A stretch of 6,289 nucleotides of DNA, from NCBI GenBank assembly GCA_031263965.1, contig JAISES010000177.1, positions 1-6,289 on the forward strand, read 5' to 3'. The notes beneath the pieces were generated by a model. It saw nothing but the letters and a program-made list of their open reading frames with translations, ran no database searches and had not been told where the DNA came from. The DNA is from Prevotella sp. Lineage in GTDB: Bacteria; Bacteroidota; Bacteroidia; Bacteroidales; Dysgonomonadaceae. Position numbers and translations under genes: made by a program. Shown here in pieces: positions 1-6,097 of this stretch. Each line of letters opens with the position of its first letter. The first letter of the stretch is position 1.

Positions 1-30
1 ATACTATATGTTAATCATCGTAATCTATAT

Positions 31-61
31 GCACGACAAACACAGTTTCTGTTTCCCGTGC
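31..61. repeat. Imperfect hairpin near the left edge
   Basis: GCACG at 31-35 is complementary to CGTGC at 57-61. Inside it, AAACACAG (38-45) can pair with CTGTTT (49-54) across a TTT loop, with a two-base bulge. The stem could be an RNA or DNA hairpin at the end of a gene lying to the left. No T-tract follows it on either strand, so it is not called a terminator. Confidence 0.3.
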
Positions 62-132
62 GTCCAGTAACACTGCTTACGCCAATATATCAACTATATA
101 CAAGCACGAGGATTCTCAATATATAAATTTTG

Positions 133-278
133 TGCTTACAGCAAGCGTAACGTTATGTTTACGGCAAGCATAACGCTATGCTTACGTCAAGCGTAACGTT
201 ATGCTTACAGCAAGCGTAATGCTATACTTACAGCAAGCGTAATGCTATGCTTACGACAAGCGTAACGCTATGCTTACT
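133..278. repeat. 23-bp tandem repeat (minisatellite), six full copies plus a partial
   Basis: Six head-to-tail copies of a 23-bp unit start at 133, 156, 179, 202, 225 and 248, and a partial seventh starts at 271. The conserved core is close to TTACAGCAAGCGTAA, followed by CGTTATGC or TGCTATGC. Copies differ at only a few positions and there are no spacers. Each core is itself a weak dyad (TTAC...GTAA), and junctions create further dyads such as TAACGTTA and AGCG-TAA-CGCT, so a transcript could fold into a row of small hairpins. The unit is not a multiple of three and there is no open frame, so it is not coding. Function unknown: candidates are a protein-binding array, a recombination hot spot or a slippage-generated satellite. 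Confidence 0.9.
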
Positions 279-391
279 GTATGCATAAAATAAACATCCG
301 CGTTAATCTCTATGGCAATTGAATTTCACTGCATTAGCCTGTTCCAACGAAATTACCGGCATATCGTTTCCACAGACATGTTCGGACAGTG

Positions 392-586
392 TTATTATGT
401 AACTCATGTTACGCAATAACGGGTACACTGCCATTCCCTTCCTATGGTGCTCCGTTATTTCGATCAAAGGCTATGATTTTAAGATGTTAAGGCTTTAAAA
501 CTTTAAGACAATAAGATGAATATCGAGGAAACTCCGCTGTTCCCATCATTGGAATGTACCCATGACTGCGTTACATGAGTTAATAA
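392..586. repeat. Long degenerate inverted repeat, MITE-like
   Basis: The left arm (392-436) and the reverse complement of the right arm (551-586) share these blocks in order: TTATTA, ACTCATGT, ACGCA, GGGTAC and ATTCC. They are separated by one mismatched stretch and two small insertions in the left arm (about 4 and 6 bases). The arms enclose about 114 bp of AT-rich sequence with its own short dyad (TTTTAA near 476 and TTAAAA near 494). There is no ORF inside. Terminal complementarity with a short non-coding centre resembles a decayed miniature inverted-repeat element, but I see no clear target-site duplication. A structured RNA is an alternative. Confidence 0.5.
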
Positions 587-754
587 TTCAGGCATTTTCT
601 ATGGGTATAACGCAAAACAGATGCCAAATTGAATTAAATTCAAATTATGAAGCAAAAAAACGTAATAATTAACACAATATTAGCGAAGCGGTTACTCGCA
701 ACAGCACTTGAGGATGATATTACATTGCTGTATTTTCAAGAACATACCCGATAA
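587..754. other. Intergenic stretch downstream of tadA, no gene
   Basis: No reading frame of note. There is a small AT-only dyad at 629-643 (TTGAATT-A-AATTCAA) followed by a run of seven A at 654-660. Neither has the orientation of a good terminator for the minus-strand tadA transcript. TTAGCGAAGC at 680-689 recurs at 5877-5886 in the other intergenic region. I could not identify a convincing terminator for the nrdJ-tadA unit. Confidence 0.4.
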
Positions 755-1219
755 TTAGTCATTTGCTCTCATCTTTTGGAAAAATGATTTCAGCAAACTG
801 GCGCTTTGCTCTTTCAATATACCTGTTATTATACGTGTTTTTGGATGCAAAATATTATAGCTGATAAGCGAATATCCCCGCTTTTCGTCGTCGGCGCCGT
901 ACACGACGGCGCCCAGCTGTGCCCAAAAACAGGCTCCGGCACACATTATACAAGGTTCAAGTGTCACATACAGAACACATTCTGTTAGATATTTTCCTCC
1001 TATCGTATTTGTTGCTGCCGTTATAGCCTGAATTTCAGCATGGGCAGTTGGATCGCTCAATGTTTCCGTTAAATTATGTCCCCGTCCTATTACGCGATTT
1101 TTCCAGACGATTATCGCTCCTACAGGAATTTCGCCTGCATCAAAAGCTTTTTCCGCCTCGATAATCGCTTCTTTCATAAAATACTCGTCGGTATTCAGTT
1201 CTACTGCCAAATCGATCAT
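755..1219 (-). CDS. tadA: tRNA-specific adenosine-34 deaminase TadA (CMP/dCMP deaminase superfamily)
   Basis: A zinc-dependent deaminase that converts adenosine 34 to inosine in the anticodon wobble position of tRNA-Arg(ACG), allowing decoding of CGU, CGC and CGA. It acts in the cytoplasm as a homodimer. The 154-residue length is normal for TadA. The catalytic site is complete: HAE with zinc ligand His60 and proton-shuttle Glu62, and PCxxC with zinc ligands Cys90 and Cys93 (context LEPCIMCAGA). Earlier family features are the N-terminal MKEAIIEAEKA helix, IPVGAIIV and GRGHN. The start at 1219 lies 12 bp after the nrdJ stop, which suggests co-transcription and possibly translational coupling; there is no Shine-Dalgarno sequence. 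A second in-frame Met (residue 15, MKEAI) is a possible alternative start. A generic nucleoside or guanine deaminase is less likely given the LEPCIMCAGA context, but the motif alone does not exclude it. Confidence 0.9.
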   Translation of the reverse strand: MIDLAVELNTDEYFMKEAIIEAEKAFDAGEIPVGAIIVWKNRVIGRGHNLTETLSDPTAHAEIQAITAATNTIGGKYLTECVLYVTLEPCIMCAGACFWAQLGAVVYGADDEKRGYSLISYNILHPKTRIITGILKEQSASLLKSFFQKMRAND

Positions 1220-1231
1220 GGTAACTTGTAT

Positions 1232-3772
1232 TTAACTGCATTTTGAATGTCCACAATTTTTACAGACCAGGCATCCTTCTTCGTAAACCAGCGATGCTGC
1301 TCCACATTCGGGACATTTTGCTCCCGAATTGTCTTCCGTACCGTCGGGGATAAAACGTTTCAATGCTCTTTCAATGCCGTTTTTCCATGTATTGATAGTT
1401 TCTTTATCGAGTTCGAGGCCATTGACAAGATTAACAACATCTACGATATTCATTCCGTTGCGCAAGACTCCCGATATCAGTTTTGCATAATTCCAGAACT
1501 CTTTGTCGAACATGTGGGATATTCCGCCAAGCGTATTTGTATATCCATATTTATCAATCCACTGGAAGTGATAGACCGAATGGCCGTCAATTTTTTCCTT
1601 GATGATTTTTCCCATTGTGACGCTTTTGGGCAGAACGCGTACATCTTCCTCAATCAAGCCGGTAAAGATTTCGTATGGACGACCTTTGTAAAGACCGACA
1701 AAGGCAATCCACTGTTCGTTTTTGTTTTTAAAGCGGACAACTTCTGCTTCAAGTATTTCAGGGCGTTTTTTAGGGAATGTCGATTCGTCTTCCCTTTTAT
1801 TCGACACCAAAATTCCCGAACGGGAACCTTCCCTGTACACCGTTATTCCTTTACATCCACTTTCCCAAGCTGTTCGATACACTTCGGCAACCATATTTTC
1901 GGTAGTTTCCTCCGGCAGATTAACGGTTACGCTTATGGAGTGATCGACCCATTTCTGCATCTTTCCCTGCATTTTGACCTTGCTTACCCAGTCTATATCG
2001 GCAGACGTAGCTTTATTATAAGGAGAAAGAGAAACGAGCTTTTCAATCTGTTCATGAGATGACTGCCTTACTTTTTCTATATCCAGTCCGTTGATTTGCG
2101 CCCATTTAATAAATTTGTGATGAAACAGAAAGTATTCTTCATACGAATCACCGTTTTCGTCCCTGAAGCTGACTTTTACGCCTCTGTCATTCGGATTCAC
2201 TTTTCGTCTGCGCTTATAAACAGGGAGAAACACCGGTTCTATGCCGGATGTAGTCTGAGTCATCAAGCTTGTTGTGCCGGTCGGGGCGATTGTCAGCATT
2301 GATATGTTTCGGCGTCCGTACATTTTCATTTCATCGTATAGAGTGGGATCTGCTTCTGCAATACGTTTAATCATGGGATTGTTCTTTTCACGTTCGGCGT
2401 CGAAAACAGGGAATGCTCCACGTTCCTTGGCCATATTTACGGATTGACGATAAGCTTCAATAGCCAGTGTTTTCTGCACTTCTACAGCAAAATCGGTTGC
2501 CTCGTCGGTTCCGTACTGTAATCCCAAAGCGGCTATCATATCACCTTCGGCGGTTATGCCAAGTCCTGTTCTTCGACCGCCGACAGCTTTTTGTTTGATT
2601 TTTTCCCACAGAAGAGTTTCAACACGTTTAACTTCCGCGTTTTCAGGATCGTTTCCTATTTTTGTCAGAATAGTATCTATCTTTTCCAGTTCCAGGTCAA
2701 TAATATCATCCATTATGTGCATCGCCTTGTGGACATGGGCTTTGAAGGTATTGAAATCGAATCGGGCTTTGTCGGTAAAGGGATCAATCACATATTCATA
2801 CAGGTTTATAGCCATTAAGCGACAGCTGTCATACGGACAGAGAGGAATTTCTCCACACGGATTTGTTGAAACAGTCCGGTATCCCAAATCGGCATAACAG
2901 TCGGCAAGCGATTCTCTTATTATTGTATCCCAGAACAATACTCCCGGTTCTGCCGATTTCCATGCATTGTATATTATTTTTCGCCACAATGAATTTGCAT
3001 CGATTTCGCTTTTGAATTTAGGGTTATCGGAATTTATGGGAAATTGTTGGGTATAAGTAGTGTTATTCAATGCACAATGCATAAAACTGTCATCTATCCT
3101 GACAGAAATATTGGCTCCGGTTACTTTTCCCGAATCTAATTTAGCGTCGATAAACCGTTCCGCATCCGGATGTTTTATTGATATCGAAAGCATTAGAGCG
3201 CCGCGTCGTCCATCCTGAGCCACTTCTCTGGTCGAGTTTGAATACCGTTCCATGAAAGGGACAACTCCGGTAGATGTTAAAGCGCTGTTTAACACAGGAC
3301 TTCCGGTTGGGCGAATGTCCGACATATCATGCCCGACTCCGCCTCTGCGTTTCATAAGTTGCACCTGCTCTTCATCCAAACGCATTATTCCACCGTATGA
3401 ATCTGCCGGTTTGTCGTGTCCTATAACAAAACAGTTGGACAACGACGCTATCTGGTATTCATTTCCGATTCCGGTCATCGGTCCTCCCTGCGGAATCAGG
3501 TATTTGAAATTTTTCAATAGCAGATATACTTCATCTTCACTCATGGGATTCTCGTATTTTCGCTCAATTCTTGCAATTTCACCCGCCAGCCTGCGATGCA
3601 TGTCGTCAGGCGTAAGTTCGAAAATATTCTCGAAAGAGTCTTTTAGAGCATACTTGTTTATCCACACATTTGCGGCAAGCTCATCTCCGTCGAAGTAAAC
3701 AGTACTTGCAGACAAACATTCTTCATAAGAATACGAATTTTTTGTTTGTTTATTTCTCGCTATATTATCCAT
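1232..3772 (-). CDS. nrdJ: Class II (adenosylcobalamin-dependent) ribonucleoside-diphosphate reductase
   Basis: Reduces ribonucleotides to 2'-deoxyribonucleotides using a thiyl radical generated from adenosylcobalamin, so it needs neither oxygen nor a separate small subunit. The 846 residues carry the class II signature. Asn304-Pro-Cys306-Gly-Glu308 holds the radical cysteine and general-base glutamate. Cys317, 11 residues later (SCRLMAINL), and Cys114 (LSNCFVIG) are the expected substrate-reducing pair. PTGTTS at 497-502 is the phosphate-binding loop. CKGITVYREGSR (640-651) ends the catalytic barrel. The C-terminal part (about 670-805) matches the TSCPD-type extension, and a cysteine-rich tail (Cys820, 823, 834, 837, 840, 845) should serve zinc binding and re-reduction of the active site. 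The N-terminus starts directly with the reductase fold, with no room for an ATP-cone, so overall activity control by dATP is probably absent. The ATG at 3772 has an AT-rich leader without Shine-Dalgarno. Assignment is firm; diphosphate specificity is from family knowledge. Confidence 0.96.
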   Translation of the reverse strand: MDNIARNKQTKNSYSYEECLSASTVYFDGDELAANVWINKYALKDSFENIFELTPDDMHRRLAGEIARIERKYENPMSEDEVYLLLKNFKYLIPQGGPMTGIGNEYQIASLSNCFVIGHDKPADSYGGIMRLDEEQVQLMKRRGGVGHDMSDIRPTGSPVLNSALTSTGVVPFMERYSNSTREVAQDGRRGALMLSISIKHPDAERFIDAKLDSGKVTGANISVRIDDSFMHCALNNTTYTQQFPINSDNPKFKSEIDANSLWRKIIYNAWKSAEPGVLFWDTIIRESLADCYADLGYRTVSTNPCGEIPLCPYDSCRLMAINLYEYVIDPFTDKARFDFNTFKAHVHKAMHIMDDIIDLELEKIDTILTKIGNDPENAEVKRVETLLWEKIKQKAVGGRRTGLGITAEGDMIAALGLQYGTDEATDFAVEVQKTLAIEAYRQSVNMAKERGAFPVFDAEREKNNPMIKRIAEADPTLYDEMKMYGRRNISMLTIAPTGTTSLMTQTTSGIEPVFLPVYKRRRKVNPNDRGVKVSFRDENGDSYEEYFLFHHKFIKWAQINGLDIEKVRQSSHEQIEKLVSLSPYNKATSADIDWVSKVKMQGKMQKWVDHSISVTVNLPEETTENMVAEVYRTAWESGCKGITVYREGSRSGILVSNKREDESTFPKKRPEILEAEVVRFKNKNEQWIAFVGLYKGRPYEIFTGLIEEDVRVLPKSVTMGKIIKEKIDGHSVYHFQWIDKYGYTNTLGGISHMFDKEFWNYAKLISGVLRNGMNIVDVVNLVNGLELDKETINTWKNGIERALKRFIPDGTEDNSGAKCPECGAASLVYEEGCLVCKNCGHSKCS

Positions 3773-3876
3773 ATATTACTAAATAATAAATATTTATATA
3801 TTTTTTCTTAAAACTTATTATCGGGCAAGTTATAATATCTGTGCATATTAGAGAGAAGTTTTGCAATAAACTTATT

Positions 3877-3884
3877 CAAAAGTT
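3877..3884 (-). promoter_or_regulatory. Possible Bacteroidota -7 box for nrdJ
   Basis: Read on the minus strand this is AACTTTTG, one base from the phylum consensus TAnnTTTG, about 105 bp upstream of the nrdJ start. No clear TTG-type -33 element is seen at the usual distance upstream, so the call is weak. Confidence 0.25.
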
Positions 3885-3901
3885 ATTAACCATTCATGTA
3901 T

Positions 3902-3916
3902 TTTATTTAAAATAAA
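3902..3916. repeat. 15-bp AT-only perfect dyad in the divergent region
   Basis: TTTATTT-A-AAATAAA, two 7-bp arms around a central A. It lies upstream of the candidate nrdJ -7 box as read on the minus strand. It could be a regulator site or simply low-complexity sequence. Confidence 0.35.
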
Positions 3917-3922
3917 CCTGTT

Positions 3923-3978
3923 GGAAACCGTCATTCATATTATCGCAATAATTGCAGTCTTTTGTTGTTGCAGTTTCC
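3923..3978. repeat. Concentric dyads in the divergent region
   Basis: GGAAAC (3923-3928) and GTTTCC (3973-3978) are complementary. Exactly at their midpoint sits a second perfect dyad, GCAAT-A-ATTGC (3945-3955). Both are centred within half a base of each other, near 3950. The arrangement may be a cruciform or an operator pair, but the arms are short. Confidence 0.3.
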
Positions 3979-4151
3979 GGCAATTTTCATACCTATATAT
4001 ATGATTATTCATTTTTGACTCTCAATTTCCAGCAAATTTCATTATCCTGAAAGTTCCTAAATTCACTTTTTTTAGAATATTTAACTCCATAGCAGTTAAA
4101 AAATGTTAAAATAAGGTATTGTTTAGTAAAATTTGGTTTACAAAATAACAG

Positions 4152-4165
4152 AATAAAATTTTATT
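4152..4165. promoter_or_regulatory. Perfect 14-bp AT palindrome just upstream of the gldJ -7 box
   Basis: AATAAAATTTTATT is fully self-complementary and ends two bases before the -7 box, so it fills the promoter spacer. A repressor bound here would block sigma-factor access. Its composition is only A and T, so it may also be a chance structure. Confidence 0.3.
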
Positions 4166-4167
4166 AT

Positions 4168-4175
4168 TACTTTTG
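4168..4175 (+). promoter_or_regulatory. Bacteroidota -7 promoter box for gldJ
   Basis: TACTTTTG matches the Bacteroidota housekeeping -7 consensus TAnnTTTG exactly and is followed by CGCCG. It lies 31 bp before the gldJ ATG, predicting a transcript start near 4181 and a leader of about 25 bases. No good TTG -33 element is present 19-21 bases upstream; the nearest, at 4133-4135, is too far. A TATAAT at 4188-4193 lies too close to the ATG to be preferred. Confidence 0.5.
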
Positions 4176-4206
4176 CGCCGTAAATGATATAATAAATATA
4201 GATAGT

Positions 4207-5721
4207 ATGAAGTCTAAATTCTTGATGTGTTTTTGTTTATCCTTTATTTTATCCGGATGCTTCTGGAAAAAGGAGATGTCGCAAAAGACTGGGTGGAAGT
4301 ATAATGATGCCAAATATGGCGGAGTGGAACGTGTAAAGCCTAACAGGGAGAGGGTTGCTCCGGGGTTGGTATTTATTAACGGGGGAGCCTTTATCATGGG
4401 GCAAATGGCAGATGATATTGGCAATGACTGGGATAATCTTCCAAGAAGAGTAACTGTTGATTCCTATTACATGGATGAAACGGAAGTGACGAATCAGCAT
4501 TACAGGGATTATGTTTTCTGGTTGGGAAGCGTTTTTGTAAGTTATCCCAACAGAGTAAAAAACGCATTGCCCGATACTTTGGTTTGGCGCAGACCTTTGG
4601 CTTACAACGAGCCTTATGTGCAGACATATTTCCGTTATCCGGCATATAACGATTACCCCGTTGTAGGAATAACATGGTTGCAGGCAAGTGATTACTGTCT
4701 CTGGCGTACCGACAGAGTCAATGAAGCCGAGCTTATCAAACGTGGTATGATGGTTTCCAATATAGCCGATCAGCGTGATGCCGAAAACTTTAACAGTGAT
4801 GCATTCCTTGCCGGCCAGTACGAAGCTGAAATGAATGAAAGAAAGCAGCCAAAAAATATCGCTACAGGAGAAGCACGTTCGATCAAGTTTGAAGACGGTA
4901 TTTTGTATCCCAAATATCGCCTCCCTACCGAAGCAGAATTTGAATATGCTGCAAGAGCTGAAATCGGAGTAACATTCGATGAAAGAACTGTAGAACGAAG
5001 AGTATATGGATGGAATGGATCGAATGTTAGAGATCCGAGTAAGAAAAGAAGAGGCCAGATGATGGCTAACTTCCAGAGAGGACGTGGTGACCTTGCGGGT
5101 GTTGCCGGTGGACGGCAGAATGACGGAGCGGCTATACCGGATGTAATCTGCTCGTATCCTCCCAATGATTTTGGACTGTACGATATGATTGGCAATGTTA
5201 ACGAATGGGTTGCAGATGTGTATCGGCCAATGTCGTTTAATGATGTTGAAGAATTTAATCCTTTTAGAGGTAATGTTTTCATGGATCTGGCAAAAGACGC
5301 CGAGGGGAACACATTACCTAAAGATTCTTTAGGTAGAATGAGATACGATACTGTCGGAGTTGTTAACAGATACAATTATCGTGTGGGAGATAACAGAAAC
5401 TATAGAGATGGCGATATCGGTTCTTCCATATTTTTCAATGAAGCCGAAGATCAGCAACCTGATACAGTTGCTAATTCAAACAGAGTATATTTTCAGGGAT
5501 CCGGAGAACAGCAGGAAAATATGGCTACACTGGTGACTGACAAGTCGAGGGTTTACAAAGGTGGAGGATTTTTAGATCGTCCGTATTGGTTGCGCCCTGC
5601 AACAAGAAGATTTCTTGACCAGGATAAAGCTCAATGGGATATAGGTTTCAGATGCGCCATGAGCAGTCTGGGCGGAGAAAACAAAATTGTAGGAAATAAA
5701 AGAAGCAAAAGTAAAAAGTAA
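4207..5721 (+). CDS. gldJ: GldJ-family lipoprotein of gliding motility / type IX secretion (FGE-sulfatase fold)
   Basis: An outer-membrane lipoprotein that in Flavobacterium is needed for gliding and type IX secretion and stabilises its paralogue GldK. The 504 residues begin with a lipoprotein signal peptide ending in LSGC, giving lipidated Cys18. No acidic surface-export signal follows (FWKKEM), which fits a periplasm-facing anchor. TGWKYND at 28-34 is typical of GldJ rather than GldK/PorK. The formylglycine-generating-enzyme / SUMF1 fold follows: FINGGAFIMG (56-65), YYMDETEVTN (87-96), YPVVGITWLQASDYC (150-164), YRLPTEAEFEYAAR (237-250), GLYDMIGNVNEWVAD (323-337), RVYKGGGFLDRP (448-459) and IGFRCAM (479-485). 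The two copper-binding catalytic cysteines of true FGE are replaced, with Asp457 and Leu462 at the aligned positions, so a structural role is expected. It stands alone here, divergent from nrdJ and closed by a terminator. The tail is lysine- and serine-rich. The assignment is by remembered family motifs; PorK/GldK is the main alternative. Confidence 0.88.
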   Translation: MKSKFLMCFCLSFILSGCFWKKEMSQKTGWKYNDAKYGGVERVKPNRERVAPGLVFINGGAFIMGQMADDIGNDWDNLPRRVTVDSYYMDETEVTNQHYRDYVFWLGSVFVSYPNRVKNALPDTLVWRRPLAYNEPYVQTYFRYPAYNDYPVVGITWLQASDYCLWRTDRVNEAELIKRGMMVSNIADQRDAENFNSDAFLAGQYEAEMNERKQPKNIATGEARSIKFEDGILYPKYRLPTEAEFEYAARAEIGVTFDERTVERRVYGWNGSNVRDPSKKRRGQMMANFQRGRGDLAGVAGGRQNDGAAIPDVICSYPPNDFGLYDMIGNVNEWVADVYRPMSFNDVEEFNPFRGNVFMDLAKDAEGNTLPKDSLGRMRYDTVGVVNRYNYRVGDNRNYRDGDIGSSIFFNEAEDQQPDTVANSNRVYFQGSGEQQENMATLVTDKSRVYKGGGFLDRPYWLRPATRRFLDQDKAQWDIGFRCAMSSLGGENKIVGNKRSKSKK

Positions 5722-5729
5722 AAAGTAAA
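5709..5729. repeat. Short AGTAAAA tandem repeat across the gldJ stop codon
   Basis: About three copies of AGTAAAA run through the last codons and the TAA stop of gldJ (stop at 5719-5721). Gain or loss of a unit would alter only the last few lysine-rich residues. Confidence 0.5.
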
Positions 5730-5771
5730 TAAACTGTAACATAATAATAATTTTAAATATTTTAAATTGAG

Positions 5772-5802
5772 AAAAGAGCTGTCTTTACAAGACGGCTTTT
5801 TT
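5772..5802 (+). terminator. Rho-independent terminator of gldJ
   Basis: A 9-bp stem (AGCTGTCTT at 5777-5785 with AAGACGGCT at 5789-5797, including one G-U pair) closes a TAC loop. It is flanked by an A-run (5772-5775) and six T (5797-5802), which extend the stem and give the U-tract. It starts about 50 bp after the gldJ stop. The A-run also makes it partly usable from the other strand, but no gene there needs it. Confidence 0.85.
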
Positions 5803-5947
5803 GTTGAAAGCATTGCCATACTTGCGGAATCATTCACATACAGTTACCCATACCATTAAGATTTGTCCAAATTTTCTTAGCGAAGCAATACTCAAGTTTT
5901 AATAGAGCATCATCCATGCGCTTGCTGTAGCTTACGACAGTTTTCAA
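5803..5947. other. Intergenic stretch after the gldJ terminator, no gene
   Basis: No coding frame recognised. CGCTTGCTGTA (5919-5929) is an exact inverted match to part of the 23-bp repeat at 133-278, and the adjoining GCTTACGACA (5930-5939) is a direct match to the copy at 249-258. TTAGCGAAGC (5877-5886) also recurs at 680-689. These matches suggest that the two intergenic regions share fragments of a dispersed element. Confidence 0.35.
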
Positions 5948-5967
5948 ATGGGTAAATATTTACCCAT
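5948..5967. promoter_or_regulatory. Perfect 20-bp palindrome, first of a pair, probable operator
   Basis: ATGGGTAAAT followed directly by its reverse complement ATTTACCCAT, with no loop bases. Its core (GGGTAAATATTTACCC) is repeated in the neighbouring larger palindrome. A fully symmetric site with no loop suits a dimeric DNA-binding protein better than an RNA hairpin. It lies about 130 bp before the TolC-like start codon and in no gene. The binding protein is unknown and no regulator gene is in the window. Confidence 0.7.
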
Positions 5968-5972
5968 CCAAT

Positions 5973-6006
5973 TGGGTAAGTGGGTAAATATTTACCCACT
6001 TACCCA
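5973..6006. promoter_or_regulatory. Perfect 34-bp palindrome, second of a pair, probable operator
   Basis: The half-site TGGGTAAGTGGGTAAAT (5973-5989) is followed without a gap by its exact reverse complement (5990-6006). It contains the same 18-bp core as the palindrome at 5948-5967, with an extra TGGGTAAG arm on each side. The facing TACCCA (5961-5966) and TGGGTA (5973-5978) form a third dyad between the two. Thirty-four bases of perfect symmetry cannot reasonably be chance. Likely roles are an operator for the downstream efflux operon or a cruciform-forming element; with no T-tract it is not a normal terminator. Confidence 0.75.
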
Positions 6007-6047
6007 TATCGGTATTTTGTCATAAAGCACGTTGTATTAGTATATTA

Positions 6048-6056
6048 TATCCTTTG
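6048..6056 (+). promoter_or_regulatory. Possible promoter -7 region for the TolC-like gene
   Basis: TATCCTTTG resembles TAnnTTTG with one extra spacer base, 41 bp before the ATG and 41 bp after the large palindrome. A TTG occurs at 6032-6034, closer than the usual -33 spacing. If real, the palindromes would sit just upstream of, or overlap, the promoter. Confidence 0.25.
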
Positions 6057-6097
6057 GCACACTATTTGTATAAGGTATATGCAAAATGTAATATTAA

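Larger units (their letters stand above)
3773..4206. other. Divergent intergenic region between nrdJ and gldJ
   Basis: An AT-rich 434-bp region separates the two divergently transcribed genes and holds no ORF that looks real. It contains several short dyads and the candidate promoters listed separately. I looked for a cobalamin riboswitch in the nrdJ leader and for an NrdR-type box and recognised neither. Confidence 0.7.

Noticed and set aside
133..278. CRISPR array
   Set aside because: The 23-bp units are directly adjacent with no spacers, and no cas gene is present.
629..643. Terminator for the nrdJ-tadA transcript
   Set aside because: The dyad contains only one G-C pair and there is no T-run downstream in the minus direction.
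1247..2062. 271-codon open frame on the plus strand inside nrdJ
   Set aside because: Antisense to the highly conserved ribonucleotide reductase; the phenylalanine-rich translation is typical of an antisense shadow frame.
3773..3900. Cobalamin riboswitch in the nrdJ leader
   Set aside because: Expected for some B12-related genes, but no B12-box-like element or compact multi-stem fold was recognised, and the leader is mostly A and T.
4770..5375. 201-codon open frame on the minus strand inside gldJ
   Set aside because: It lies antisense within a gene with clear family motifs, and its translation resembles no known protein; it is a shadow of gldJ codon structure.
4207..5721. Active formylglycine-generating enzyme or EgtB-type sulfoxide synthase
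   Set aside because: The FGE fold is present, but the catalytic cysteines are missing and the lipobox and TGWKYND motif fit GldJ.
5973..6006. Rho-independent terminator
   Set aside because: The palindrome has no loop and no T-tract on either side, and gldJ already has a good terminator at 5772-5802.
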